Positions 46,330 through 54,675 of a DNA stretch of 64,000 nucleotides are shown piece after piece. The stretch comes from Pseudomonas nabeulensis (GTDB lineage Bacteria; Pseudomonadota; Gammaproteobacteria; Pseudomonadales; Pseudomonadaceae): contig NZ_QUZT01000017.1 in the NCBI RefSeq assembly GCF_004682045.1, forward strand, positions 1 to 64,000. The letters are read 5' to 3'. The stretch's first letter is position 1. Each line of letters opens with the position of its first letter. The notes below the pieces were generated by a model that ran no database searches, was not told the origin of the DNA, and was given only the letters and a program-made list of their open reading frames with translations. The translations under genes and the position numbers were made by a program.

Positions 46330-46414
46330 CGTCCTTCCTCCAGCAGTTTTTCTGACGGGCATGCTCCCATGCGGCTTGCGCAACGCCAAGCGGGCGGTCA
46401 AACTCCGCGCACTA

Positions 46415-46436
46415 TTGTTATAAGATCACATAACAA
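46415..46436. promoter_or_regulatory. Zur-like box upstream of zrgA
   Basis: GTTATAAGATCAC (46417-46429) matches the GTTAT-N3-ATAAC zinc-uptake regulator pattern with one mismatch, and a further ATAACAA at 46430 pairs with TTGTTAT at 46415. It lies about 30 bases before the zrgA ATG. Based on pattern and on the identity of the operon. Confidence 0.55.
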
Positions 46437-46461
46437 AACTTTCATTTTCTGGAGCCGTCCC

Positions 46462-47052
46462 ATGCGCCGTCTGTTGCTTGCTTTGCCGTTTGCCCTGCTG
46501 CCACTGGCGGTTGCCCATGCCCATGACGATCACGACCATGAACACGGCAGCCTCGGCGCCCACGAACATGGCGTCGGCCGCCTAAATGCAGTCCTCGACG
46601 GCCAGACCCTGGAGCTTGAGCTGGACAGCCCGGCGATGAACCTGGTGGGTTTCGAGCACACAGCCACTACCGACGCGGATAAAGCCAAAGTCGCTGCCGC
46701 GCGCAAGCTGTTGGAAAACCCGACCGCGCTGTTCAACCTGCCCAAGGCCGCCGGTTGCGTGGTCAGCAGTCAGGAACTCAAGAGCCCGCTGTTCGGTGAC
46801 AAGCCCGAAGCCGATCACGACGACGATGATGACCACGATCACGACGCCAAAGGCGAACATCACCACGACCACAGCGAAATCCACGCCCACTACCAGTTCA
46901 CCTGCGCCACACCCGCTGCGTTGAGCAACCTCGACCTGACCCAAGTGTTCAAGACCTTCCCCGCCACCCAGAAAATTCAGGTACAACTGATCGGCCCGAG
47001 CGGCCAGCAAGGCGTTGACGCGACGGCCACCGCCGCCACCCTGAAATTCTGA
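46462..47052 (+). CDS. zrgA: His-rich zinc uptake protein ZrgA-like (DUF2796)
   Basis: 196 residues. A signal peptide (RRLLLALPFALLPLAVAHA) leads into two His/Asp clusters, HDDHDHEHGSLGAHEHG at the mature N-terminus and DHDDDDDHDHDAKGEHHHDH near residue 120. DUF2796 features such as LELELDSPAMNLVGFEH are present. It should bind zinc in the periplasm. It heads an operon with an ABC ATPase (7 bases downstream), an FtsX-like permease and a DUF3299 protein, as in the P. aeruginosa Zur regulon. Confidence 0.87.
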   Translation: MRRLLLALPFALLPLAVAHAHDDHDHEHGSLGAHEHGVGRLNAVLDGQTLELELDSPAMNLVGFEHTATTDADKAKVAAARKLLENPTALFNLPKAAGCVVSSQELKSPLFGDKPEADHDDDDDHDHDAKGEHHHDHSEIHAHYQFTCATPAALSNLDLTQVFKTFPATQKIQVQLIGPSGQQGVDATATAATLKF

Positions 47053-47058
47053 GTTCCC

Positions 47059-47769
47059 ATGACCCAAGCACTGATCGAACTGTCTGACCTGGCCTTCAAC
47101 TGGCCCGGTCACCCGCAGTTGCTGGACATCCCCGCGTTCCGCCTGGACGCGGGGGAAACCCTGTTCCTCAAGGGCCCGAGCGGCAGTGGCAAAACCACGT
47201 TGCTGGGGTTGCTGGGCGGCGTGCAGAAGCCCAGCCAGGGCAGCATCCGCCTGCTCGGCCAGGAACTGACCGAACTCTCGGCCGGTGCCCGTGACCGGTT
47301 TCGCGTGGACCACACCGGCTATATCTTTCAGCAGTTCAACCTGCTGCCGTTTTTGTCGGTGCGCGAAAACGTCGAATTGCCCTGCCACTTTTCCAAGCTG
47401 CGTGCGCAACGGGCCAAACAGCGCCACGGCAGTGTCGATCAGGCCGCCGCGACCTTGCTCGCGCACCTGGGATTGAAAGACAAGACCCTGCTGGAGCGCC
47501 GCGCCGATTCGCTATCGATCGGCCAGCAACAACGGGTGGCCGCCGCCCGCGCACTGATCGGCCAACCGGAACTGGTGATCGCCGACGAACCCACCTCGGC
47601 CCTGGACTACGACGCGCGCGAAGCCTTTATTCAGTTGCTGTTCGCCGAATGCCGCGAAGCGGGCGCCAGCCTGTTGTTCGTCAGCCATGACCAGAGCCTG
47701 GCACCGTTGTTCGATCGCAACCTGTCGCTGGCCGAACTCAATCGCGCCGCCACGCCCGCAGAGGTTTGA
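47059..47769 (+). CDS. ABC transporter ATP-binding protein (LolD/MacB type)
   Basis: 236 residues. Walker A GPSGSGKTTLLGLLGG, Q-loop FQQFNLLPFLSV, a signature loop LSIGQQQRVAAARAL and Walker B LVIADEPTSALD. The pairing with an FtsX-like permease rather than a ZnuB-like one argues for mechanotransmission or export, not a classical importer. Located in the zinc-linked operon between zrgA and the permease. Confidence 0.9.
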   Translation: MTQALIELSDLAFNWPGHPQLLDIPAFRLDAGETLFLKGPSGSGKTTLLGLLGGVQKPSQGSIRLLGQELTELSAGARDRFRVDHTGYIFQQFNLLPFLSVRENVELPCHFSKLRAQRAKQRHGSVDQAAATLLAHLGLKDKTLLERRADSLSIGQQQRVAAARALIGQPELVIADEPTSALDYDAREAFIQLLFAECREAGASLLFVSHDQSLAPLFDRNLSLAELNRAATPAEV

Positions 47770-47770
47770 G

Positions 47771-49036
47771 ATGTATCTGTTCCGTCTAGCCATGGCCAGC
47801 CTGGCTAACCGCCGCTTTACGGCGATCCTTACCGCGTTCGCCATCGCCCTCTCGGTCTGCCTGTTGTTGGCGGTTGAACGGGTGCGCGTCGAAGCGCGCA
47901 ACAGTTTTGCCAGCACCATCAGCGGCACCGACCTGATCGTCGGCGCCCGCTCGGGCTCGGTGAACCTGCTGCTGTACTCGGTGTTCCGCATCGGCAACGC
48001 CACCAACAATATCCGCTGGGACAGCTACGAGCACTTTGCCGCCAACCCTCAGGTGAAATGGGCGATCCCGATTTCCCTCGGCGACTCCCATCGCGGCTAC
48101 CGCGTGATGGGCACCAACGAATCCTACTTCGAGCACTACCAATACGGCCGCAAGCAAAACCTCGAACTGGCCAGCGGCCGCGCCTTCGCCACCGACCCGT
48201 TCGAAGTGGTGCTTGGCGCCGAAGTCGCCGACGCACTGCACTACAAGCTCGGCGACAAATTGGTGCTGGCCCATGGCGTGGCGGTGGTCAGCCTGGTCAA
48301 GCACGATGACAAGCCGTTCACCGTGGTCGGCATCCTCAAGCGCACCGGTACGCCGGTGGACCGCACGCTGCACATCAGCCTTGGCGGCATGGAAGCGATC
48401 CATATCGACTGGCACAACGGTGTGCCCGCCCAGGGCAAAGGCCGTATCAGCGCCGATCAAGCGCGCAATATGGACCTCACCCCGCAGGCCATCACCGCGT
48501 TTATGCTCGGCCTGAACAACAAGATTTCCACCTTCGCCCTGCAACGGGAGATCAACGAATTCCGCGGCGAGCCGATGCTGGCGATCCTGCCCGGCGTGGC
48601 CCTGCAAGAACTGTGGAGCATGATGGGCACCGCCGAAAAAGCGCTGTTCGTGATCTCACTGTTCGTGGTGCTGACCGGTTTGATCGGCATGCTCACGGCG
48701 ATCCTCACCAGCCTCAACGAGCGCCGCCGTGAGATGGCGATTTTGCGTTCGGTGGGCGCGCGCCCGTGGCATATCGCGACGCTGCTGATCTTCGAAGCCT
48801 TCGCCCTGGCGCTGTCTGGCGTGGTGGCGGGCGTGGGCTTGCTCTACGTGTGCATCGCCGCGTCCCGTGGGTATTTGCAGGCCAACTATGGCCTGGACTT
48901 GCCAATGTCGTGGCCCAGCGAATATGAATGGACGCTGCTCGCCGGTATCCTCGCCGCCGCGCTGTTGATGGGCAGCGTGCCCGCGTGGCGCGCCTATCGA
49001 CAATCCCTGGCCGACGGCCTGTCCATACGTTTATGA
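47771..49036 (+). CDS. FtsX-like ABC permease (MacB family)
   Basis: 421 residues. An N-terminal membrane helix (ANRRFTAILTAFAIALSVCLLLAVE), a large periplasmic domain (about 45-290), then three C-terminal helices with the FtsX core LTGLIGMLTAILTSLNERRREMAILRSVGARPWHI. Starts one base after the ATPase stop. It forms the transporter with the preceding ATPase. Confidence 0.9.
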   Translation: MYLFRLAMASLANRRFTAILTAFAIALSVCLLLAVERVRVEARNSFASTISGTDLIVGARSGSVNLLLYSVFRIGNATNNIRWDSYEHFAANPQVKWAIPISLGDSHRGYRVMGTNESYFEHYQYGRKQNLELASGRAFATDPFEVVLGAEVADALHYKLGDKLVLAHGVAVVSLVKHDDKPFTVVGILKRTGTPVDRTLHISLGGMEAIHIDWHNGVPAQGKGRISADQARNMDLTPQAITAFMLGLNNKISTFALQREINEFRGEPMLAILPGVALQELWSMMGTAEKALFVISLFVVLTGLIGMLTAILTSLNERRREMAILRSVGARPWHIATLLIFEAFALALSGVVAGVGLLYVCIAASRGYLQANYGLDLPMSWPSEYEWTLLAGILAAALLMGSVPAWRAYRQSLADGLSIRL

Positions 49037-49047
49037 GGAAGGCTTTG

Positions 49048-49560
49048 ATGCGTCGCGCACTCGCTGCACTGTTGTTGCTGGTGGCCCTGCCCGTCTGGGC
49101 CGCCGAGCCCAAAGAGCTGACATGGTCGGACCTGATTCCACCGGATGCGATGCCGGTCGTGCCCAATATGACGCCGCTGCACAACCTGTCCGGCATGGCC
49201 GACGCACTGGAGTCGGCGCCAGCAGCCAAGCAGGAGATGCCCCACGCGCCGGCGGTCAAGGCCCTCGATGGCCAGCATATCCGCCTGCCGGGGTACATCG
49301 TGCCGCTGGAAGTGAGCGAAGCCGGTCGCACCACAGAGTTTCTGCTGGTGCCGTACTTCGGCGCGTGCATCCATGTGCCACCGCCGCCGTCGAACCAAAT
49401 CGTGCATGTCAAAAGCGAAGTCGGGGTGAAACTCGATGAGCTGTACCAGCCGTACTGGATCGAAGGCGCGATGCAGGTCAAGCCGTCCAGCAGCGAACTG
49501 GCCGACGCCAGTTACCAGATGGATGCCGACAAGATTTATATGTACGAACTGCCGGAATAA
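49048..49560 (+). CDS. DUF3299 exported protein
   Basis: 170 residues. Signal peptide RRALAALLLLVALPVWAAE. The mature part shows the DUF3299 pattern: LDGQHIRLPGYIVPLEVSEAGRTTEFLLVPYFGACIHVPPPPSNQIVHV with a conserved Cys. Function unknown; DUF3299 proteins are repeatedly found in zinc-responsive operons with ZrgA. An ATG at 49033 overlapping the permease stop is less likely than 49048, which has GAGGAAGG upstream. Confidence 0.85.
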   Translation: MRRALAALLLLVALPVWAAEPKELTWSDLIPPDAMPVVPNMTPLHNLSGMADALESAPAAKQEMPHAPAVKALDGQHIRLPGYIVPLEVSEAGRTTEFLLVPYFGACIHVPPPPSNQIVHVKSEVGVKLDELYQPYWIEGAMQVKPSSSELADASYQMDADKIYMYELPE

Positions 49561-49577
49561 CGCTGATCACCCTTTCA

Positions 49578-49591
49578 TTGAGCTGAGTCAA
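49578..49591 (+). promoter_or_regulatory. Anr/FNR-like box upstream of oprG
   Basis: TTGAGCTGAGTCAA matches TTGAT-N4-ATCAA except for two bases and is itself a perfect TTGA...TCAA dyad. With the -10-like TACCAT at 49613-49618, a start near 49625 puts the box at about -41, the class II activator position. Anr control of oprG is known in P. aeruginosa. Confidence 0.6.
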
Positions 49592-49654
49592 AAGACCGAA
49601 CGGAACGATCTTTACCATTGGACCTACAACTTTTAAACGTCCTCTGGAGCTCCC

Positions 49655-50353
49655 ATGAACAAGTCTCTGCTCGGCGCGTCCCTCTTCGCGCTGGCCCTCG
49701 TCGCCCCTGTCGCACACGCCCACGAAGCGGGCGACATCCTGGTTCGCGCGGGCGCGATCACCGTTAACCCGAAGGCCGACAGCGGTCACGTAAAGGTTGA
49801 CCAGGGCCCGCTGGCGGGCACCAACCTGGGCGGCAAGGCGACCATGAGCAGCGACACCCAACTGGGCTTGAACTTCGCCTACATGCTGACCAACCACGTC
49901 GGTATCGAGTTGCTGGCGGCCACACCGTTCGAGCATGACGTGAAGATCAAGGGCACTGCCCTCGGCGCTGCCAACGGTAAGCTCGGCACCCTGAAACACC
50001 TGCCGCCGACCCTGAGCGTCGTGTACTACCCGCTGGACAACAAGTCCGCGTTCCAACCGTACGTGGGCGCCGGTATCAACTACACCTGGATCTACGACGA
50101 ACACGTCGGCAGCCGTGCCCAGGGCGAAGGGTTCAGCAACTTCAAGGCAGAGAACTCCTGGGGCTGGGCCGCGCAGATCGGCGCGGACTACATGATCAAC
50201 GACAAGTGGATGATCAACGCCCAGGCGCGCTACATCGACATCAGCACCAAGGCCACTGTGGACAACAACGCACTGGGCCAGGGCACTCGCGCCAAGGTCA
50301 ATGTGGACGTGGACCCGATGGTTTACATGGTGGGGATTGGCTACAAGTTCTAA
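49655..50353 (+). CDS. oprG: OmpW family outer membrane protein (OprG-like)
   Basis: 232 residues. Signal peptide NKSLLGASLFALALVAPVAHAHE, then the OmpW start HEAGDILVRAGAITVNPK and the barrel segments VGIELLAATPFEHDVKI and PYVGAGINYTWIYDE, ending in VGIGYKF with the terminal Phe needed for BAM assembly. OmpW/OprG form a narrow eight-strand barrel for small hydrophobic compounds. CTGGAG before the ATG. An Anr-like box lies upstream. Confidence 0.93.
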   Translation: MNKSLLGASLFALALVAPVAHAHEAGDILVRAGAITVNPKADSGHVKVDQGPLAGTNLGGKATMSSDTQLGLNFAYMLTNHVGIELLAATPFEHDVKIKGTALGAANGKLGTLKHLPPTLSVVYYPLDNKSAFQPYVGAGINYTWIYDEHVGSRAQGEGFSNFKAENSWGWAAQIGADYMINDKWMINAQARYIDISTKATVDNNALGQGTRAKVNVDVDPMVYMVGIGYKF

Positions 50354-50370
50354 GCAAAACGGCATAACCC

Positions 50371-50490
50371 TGTGGGAGGGGCTTGTGTGGGAGGGGGCTT
50401 GCCCCCGATAGCGGTGTATCAGTCATAAATCAGTGACTGACCCACTGCTATCGGGGGCAAGCCCCCTCCCACATAAAGCTCTCCCACATT
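50371..50490. repeat. REP cluster, family A
   Basis: A broken arm (TGTGGGAGGGGCTTG), then a complete doublet from 50386 to 50473, then a stray CTCCCACA near 50480. The pattern suggests insertion of one element into or next to the remains of another. It lies between the convergent oprG and RmlD-like genes. Confidence 0.88.
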
Positions 50491-50505
50491 TGGATCTCTG
50501 TTTCT

Positions 50506-51390
50506 TCAGGTATGCCGGTAGAACCTGTCCAGCAACGCCGGTAACCCCGCCCGCCATGCCCGTGGCTTGATGCCGAAGGTGTGCAGGATCTTCTTGCACG
50601 CCAGCACCGCATGTTGCGGTTCATCGCTGGCATCCGGCCGGGCTGCGTGGGCCTGGGCAGTGGGGGACTCGATAGCCAGTGGATGGTAGTTGCGTGCTTC
50701 GGTGAGGATCGCCTGGCCCAGCGCCAACGGTGTGGTCGCCTCTTGCCCGGCGTAGTGGTAAGTGCCCCACAGCGGCGCCGCGCAATCGAGCTGTTTCAGC
50801 ACCGAGATGATCACCCGTGCCGCATCGTCCACCGGTGTCGGGTTGCCGCGACGGTCGTCCGCCATCAGCAATTCATCCGGTTTTTCAGCCCGGGCCAGGA
50901 AGCGCCCGAGGGCCCCTTCGACACTGTCATCCAACAGCCAGCCAAAGCGCAGCAGCACATGCTGCGGGCAGGCCGCGCGCACGCTCTGCTCAATACGCCA
51001 CAACGCCTGGCCGCGCAGGCCCAGGGGCACCGGCTCGTCTTTTTCGCTGTAGGCGGTGGCGCGGGAGCCATCGAACACACGGTAGCTGGACGGTTGCAGC
51101 AAGGTGATGGTGTGGTGCTGGCACAGTTCGGCCAGGCGTTCGATGGCGAACTCCTGGGCAGCCAGGCGGGTTTCGCTGACGGCTTCGGCCTGGAACCAGT
51201 CGAAGTAGTAGGCGAGGTTGATCAACGCATCGGGACGGGTGTCGTCGAGCAATTGGGTAAGGCTCGCGGCATCCCAGCCGTCTTGGGGCGGTTTGGGGGC
51301 GAGGAAGCCGATGTCTTCCTCTGCACCGAGGCGAATCAGCGCCTGCCCGAGGGCATTCCCGCCGCCCAGTAACATAAGGCGCATTCGCAT
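50506..51390 (-). CDS. RmlD-like sugar-nucleotide reductase / SDR
   Basis: 294 residues. N-terminal LMLLGGGNALGQALIRLG is a Rossmann loop; DALINLAYYFD...SSYRVFDGSRATAYSEKDEPVPLGLRGQALWRIEQSVR resembles dTDP-4-dehydrorhamnose reductase, with Tyr-x-x-x-x in place of YGxxK (LRGQALWR), so the classical catalytic Lys is absent. No nucleotide-sugar genes are adjacent, so the RmlD reaction is not assured. ATGs at 51390, 51384 and 51375 are all possible; none has a strong ribosome site. Confidence 0.75.
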   Translation of the reverse strand: MRMRLMLLGGGNALGQALIRLGAEEDIGFLAPKPPQDGWDAASLTQLLDDTRPDALINLAYYFDWFQAEAVSETRLAAQEFAIERLAELCQHHTITLLQPSSYRVFDGSRATAYSEKDEPVPLGLRGQALWRIEQSVRAACPQHVLLRFGWLLDDSVEGALGRFLARAEKPDELLMADDRRGNPTPVDDAARVIISVLKQLDCAAPLWGTYHYAGQEATTPLALGQAILTEARNYHPLAIESPTAQAHAARPDASDEPQHAVLACKKILHTFGIKPRAWRAGLPALLDRFYRHT

Positions 51391-51571
51391 AGATTGAGCA
51401 GGCCCGGTCAGTGTGGAACGATGGCTGTTTAGGTATTTGTCAGAATCGTTGCATTTTGCGGGTTTGTAGCGCAACCGTCACGGACAAACTACGCGATTGA
51501 AACGTGTTGGATTGGGCGGAAGATTGATCAGCAGGCGGTGCTGGAGAAGTTGATCAGGCATTGAGGGCCCC

Positions 51572-51642
51572 ATCGGGGGCAAGCCCCCTCCCACATTTTG
51601 ACCACGGCGCCTATCAGATGTGGGAGGGGGCTTGCCCCCGAT
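51572..51642. repeat. REP doublet (REPIN), family A
   Basis: Canonical arms (ATCGGGGGCAAGCCCCC left and GGGGGCTTGCCCCCGAT right) in the 265-base gap between the RmlD-like gene and mscS. The rest of the gap shows nothing definable. Confidence 0.92.
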
Positions 51643-51655
51643 GAGGCCAGTACAG

Positions 51656-53728
51656 TCACTGCTTAAGCACAGGACTGTTCACCCCTTCTTCATCCACCTG
51701 CGCCCCACGCCTGGGCAATAAAACCTGCTGTGGGTAAGTCTGCGCGAACTGCACCTCGTCACAGTTATCCACAAGCTTTTTCAAGCGCTGGTTAAATGCC
51801 CGGCTCACCGCGTACTGCCCACCGGACACGGTACGGAACTGCGCCGTGAGCACCACGCCGTTGAGGTCCATCTTGTCGACACCAAACACCTCCAGCGGCC
51901 CTTGCAGGTTGTACTTGAGGAACACGTCGTCGCGAATCGACTGCCCCGCCTCGCGAATCAACTCCACGGCCTTGTCCACATCGGTGTCGTAGGTGAACTG
52001 CACTGAGAAGAACGCATAGGCAAACTGCCGCGACTGGTTGGTGACCGCCTTGATCTGCCCGAACGGCACCGAGTGCACAAACCCTTTGCCGTCCCGCAGG
52101 CGCAAGGTGCGGATGGTCAGGCCTTCGACCGTGCCGGCGTGACCGGAGTCGAGCACCACCCAGTCGCCGATGGACAAGGTGTCTTCGATGATGATGAACA
52201 GGCCGGTGATCACATCCTGCACCAGCTGCTGCGAGCCGAAACCGATGGCTAGGCCGACCACACCGGCACCGGCCAGCAACGGCGCGACGTTGATGCCCAG
52301 GTTGGCCATGGTGGTGATCGCGCAGATCACCACCAGGATGATCTTCACCGCGTTACGCACCAGCGGCAGGATGGTTTTCACCCGCGTGCTGGGCTGGCGG
52401 TTGGAGCGTTTATTCACCGGTGGTTTCAGCGCTTCCTGGATCGCCGTGTCGAGCACGACCCAGAACAGCCAGGTCATCAGCAGGATCAAACCGATGCTGC
52501 TGAGGGAATCGCTGATCGCCCGGCCCACCGAGTTGCGCTGGGCAAATTCAAACAGCGACACCCCCCAGATTCGCCCGAGGATCTCAATAAACCCAATCGC
52601 CATCGCAATGCGCAACACCGCGTGCAACAGGCTGAGAAAGCGCTCCTTGTAGGCACTGCTGCGCTGGATGGCGACCTGGCTGCGAGACTTGAACAGGTGT
52701 TGCAGCACGGTGCTGAGAAATACCGTGCCGATCAGCAGAATCGTGGTGAACAACGCACAGCGCAGGGCCTTCTGATTGTCATCGCCGGCGCCGATCAGGT
52801 TGATCGCCGAGACCAGCACCATCAACAGGATTGGCCAGTACCACAACCCGGAAAACACCCGCAGTGACTGTTGCAGCGCAGGGTGCGCCAGGCGCGGAGC
52901 CAGTGGACGGTTGCGAATCAGGTGCGCCACTGGCCGGCGCAGGCGCACCACCAGCACGCCGAAGATCACCGCCGCGAACAACCCGGTGAACACCGCGACA
53001 CTGCTGGTGATATTGCCGCCCAACTGCCGGGCGATTTGCGGGCTGGTCAGGGCATCGCTGAGGGCGGCAAGGAAGCCGATCAGGAACAGCGGCTTGGGAC
53101 AGTAATCGCGGATAATCCGCACGGCCGTTCGCTTGTGGCCCACGTTAAACATGACGATGACGCACAACAGCATCGACGTGGAAAAAATACCACTGCTGGT
53201 GGCATAGGCGAAACACAGCGCCAGCGCGCGCCCAATGGAGGTGGGCAGGAAGTGACTGACATACAGGGTCAACGGCAGGCAGATCAGCGCGGGAATCGTA
53301 TACGGCACCACATAGCCGAGTACCCCTTGCAGGCGCTCGCGCTGCTCGACGAATGTGCGACGGCTCAAGCGCTGCACGAAAAAACGTCCCAGCACGGTGA
53401 GCACGGTAAACGCGCCGATCCACACCCCGGACAACAACAGAAAGTCCCCGGCCACGCTCCACGGCGAACGCTCGGAAGTCTGGTCCACCAGCCGCCCGAC
53501 TTCATCCGCCGCACGGTCGGCCCGCAGACGCCAGGCATCGATCAGATTTTGGTTGAGATCGAGTTTTTCCTGCACGTCGTCAATGCTGGAACTGATGGCG
53601 CCGAGCAAGCCGCCTTCTACCAGCAGCTCGGGTTTTGCCGCGGGCTCAGGTGCCGTCGCGGCTTGCAGGGCACCATTGCCGCACACCAGCAGCAGGCCAA
53701 GCAGCAATGCAGTTTTAAAATTCAGCAA
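51656..53728 (-). CDS. MscS family mechanosensitive channel, large type
   Basis: 690 residues from the chosen TTG. A signal peptide (KTALLLGLLLVCGNGALQA), a periplasmic helical region, about eight to ten membrane segments, then the MscS core: the pore helix GVVGLAIGFGSQQLVQDVITG (MscS TM3), the beta domain DWVVLDSGHAGTVEGLTIRTLRLRDG and a C-terminal alpha/beta domain. It should release solutes on hypo-osmotic shock. The TTG at 53728 has AAGGAG upstream and puts the signal peptide at the N-terminus; the frame is open to 53893 but that extension would run into the promoter of the divergent gene. Confidence 0.88.
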   Translation of the reverse strand: MLNFKTALLLGLLLVCGNGALQAATAPEPAAKPELLVEGGLLGAISSSIDDVQEKLDLNQNLIDAWRLRADRAADEVGRLVDQTSERSPWSVAGDFLLLSGVWIGAFTVLTVLGRFFVQRLSRRTFVEQRERLQGVLGYVVPYTIPALICLPLTLYVSHFLPTSIGRALALCFAYATSSGIFSTSMLLCVIVMFNVGHKRTAVRIIRDYCPKPLFLIGFLAALSDALTSPQIARQLGGNITSSVAVFTGLFAAVIFGVLVVRLRRPVAHLIRNRPLAPRLAHPALQQSLRVFSGLWYWPILLMVLVSAINLIGAGDDNQKALRCALFTTILLIGTVFLSTVLQHLFKSRSQVAIQRSSAYKERFLSLLHAVLRIAMAIGFIEILGRIWGVSLFEFAQRNSVGRAISDSLSSIGLILLMTWLFWVVLDTAIQEALKPPVNKRSNRQPSTRVKTILPLVRNAVKIILVVICAITTMANLGINVAPLLAGAGVVGLAIGFGSQQLVQDVITGLFIIIEDTLSIGDWVVLDSGHAGTVEGLTIRTLRLRDGKGFVHSVPFGQIKAVTNQSRQFAYAFFSVQFTYDTDVDKAVELIREAGQSIRDDVFLKYNLQGPLEVFGVDKMDLNGVVLTAQFRTVSGGQYAVSRAFNQRLKKLVDNCDEVQFAQTYPQQVLLPRRGAQVDEEGVNSPVLKQ

Positions 53729-53895
53729 AACACCGAGCTCCTTCAGAAGGGTCTGTAAGGAACTGACGGGTTTGAAACTCGAACGTTCCCCTGTTTCGGC
53801 ATCTTTGTGCCGTCTGTAGGACGCTGGAAACTTTCTGTCAAACAGCACAGTCAGCCATAAACGGGGCCTCGCCCCACTCTTTTTCAGGAGCAACC

Positions 53896-54675
53896 ATGGC
53901 TGCGATTCCCGACTGGGTGCCCATCACCCCCAGCGTCGCCATCACTCGCTTCACGGTGCTGACGGTCAATATCCACAAGGGCTTCACCGCCCTGAATCGG
54001 CGCTTCATCCTGCCCGAGCTGCGTGAAGCGGTGCGCAGTGTGGGCGCCGACATGGTGTTTTTGCAGGAGATCCACGGCACCCACGAGCGCCACCCGCAGC
54101 GTTACAGCGAGTGGCCGAACATGCCGCAGTACGAGTTCCTCGCCGACAGCATCTGGCCGCAGTTCGCCTACGGGCGTAACGCGGTGTACCCCCACGGCGA
54201 CCACGGCAATGCGTTGCTGTCGAAATTCCAGATCGTGCGTTACGACAACCTCGACATCTCCCAGAGCGGCCATGAAAACCGTGGCCTGCTGCATTGCGTG
54301 CTGCGCTTGCCGGGCACCGGCCAGGAAGTGCATGCAATCTGCATTCACCTGGGCCTGCGCGAGGTGCATCGCCAGCAACAATTGCGCTTGCTTGAACAAC
54401 GCATCAGCGAGATTCCAGCCGATGCACCGTTGGTGGTCGCGGGTGATTTCAACGATTGGCGCAAGCAGGCCGACCTCAGCCAGAGCGGCCTGCGGGAAGT
54501 GTTTATCGAAACCTACGGCAAGCCGCCGCGTACCTTCCCGGCGCGCTTGCCGTTGCTGCCGCTGGACCGCATCTACGTGCGCAATGTGAAAGTGCACAAC
54601 CCCCGCGTACTGACCACCCGGCCCTGGTCTCACCTGTCGGACCACGTGCCGCTGTCGGTGGAGATCGAGCTATGA
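53896..54675 (+). CDS. Endonuclease/exonuclease/phosphatase family protein (YbhP-like)
   Basis: 259 residues of the EEP fold: VLTVNIHKGF, ADMVFLQEIHG (catalytic Glu), HGDHGNALLSK, PLVVAGDFNDW (Asp-x-Asn) and SDHVPLSVE (final Asp-His). No signal peptide. As in E. coli ybhP it precedes a clsB-type gene (4-base overlap), so it may act on a lipid phosphodiester rather than nucleic acid (inference). Confidence 0.86.
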   Translation: MAAIPDWVPITPSVAITRFTVLTVNIHKGFTALNRRFILPELREAVRSVGADMVFLQEIHGTHERHPQRYSEWPNMPQYEFLADSIWPQFAYGRNAVYPHGDHGNALLSKFQIVRYDNLDISQSGHENRGLLHCVLRLPGTGQEVHAICIHLGLREVHRQQQLRLLEQRISEIPADAPLVVAGDFNDWRKQADLSQSGLREVFIETYGKPPRTFPARLPLLPLDRIYVRNVKVHNPRVLTTRPWSHLSDHVPLSVEIEL

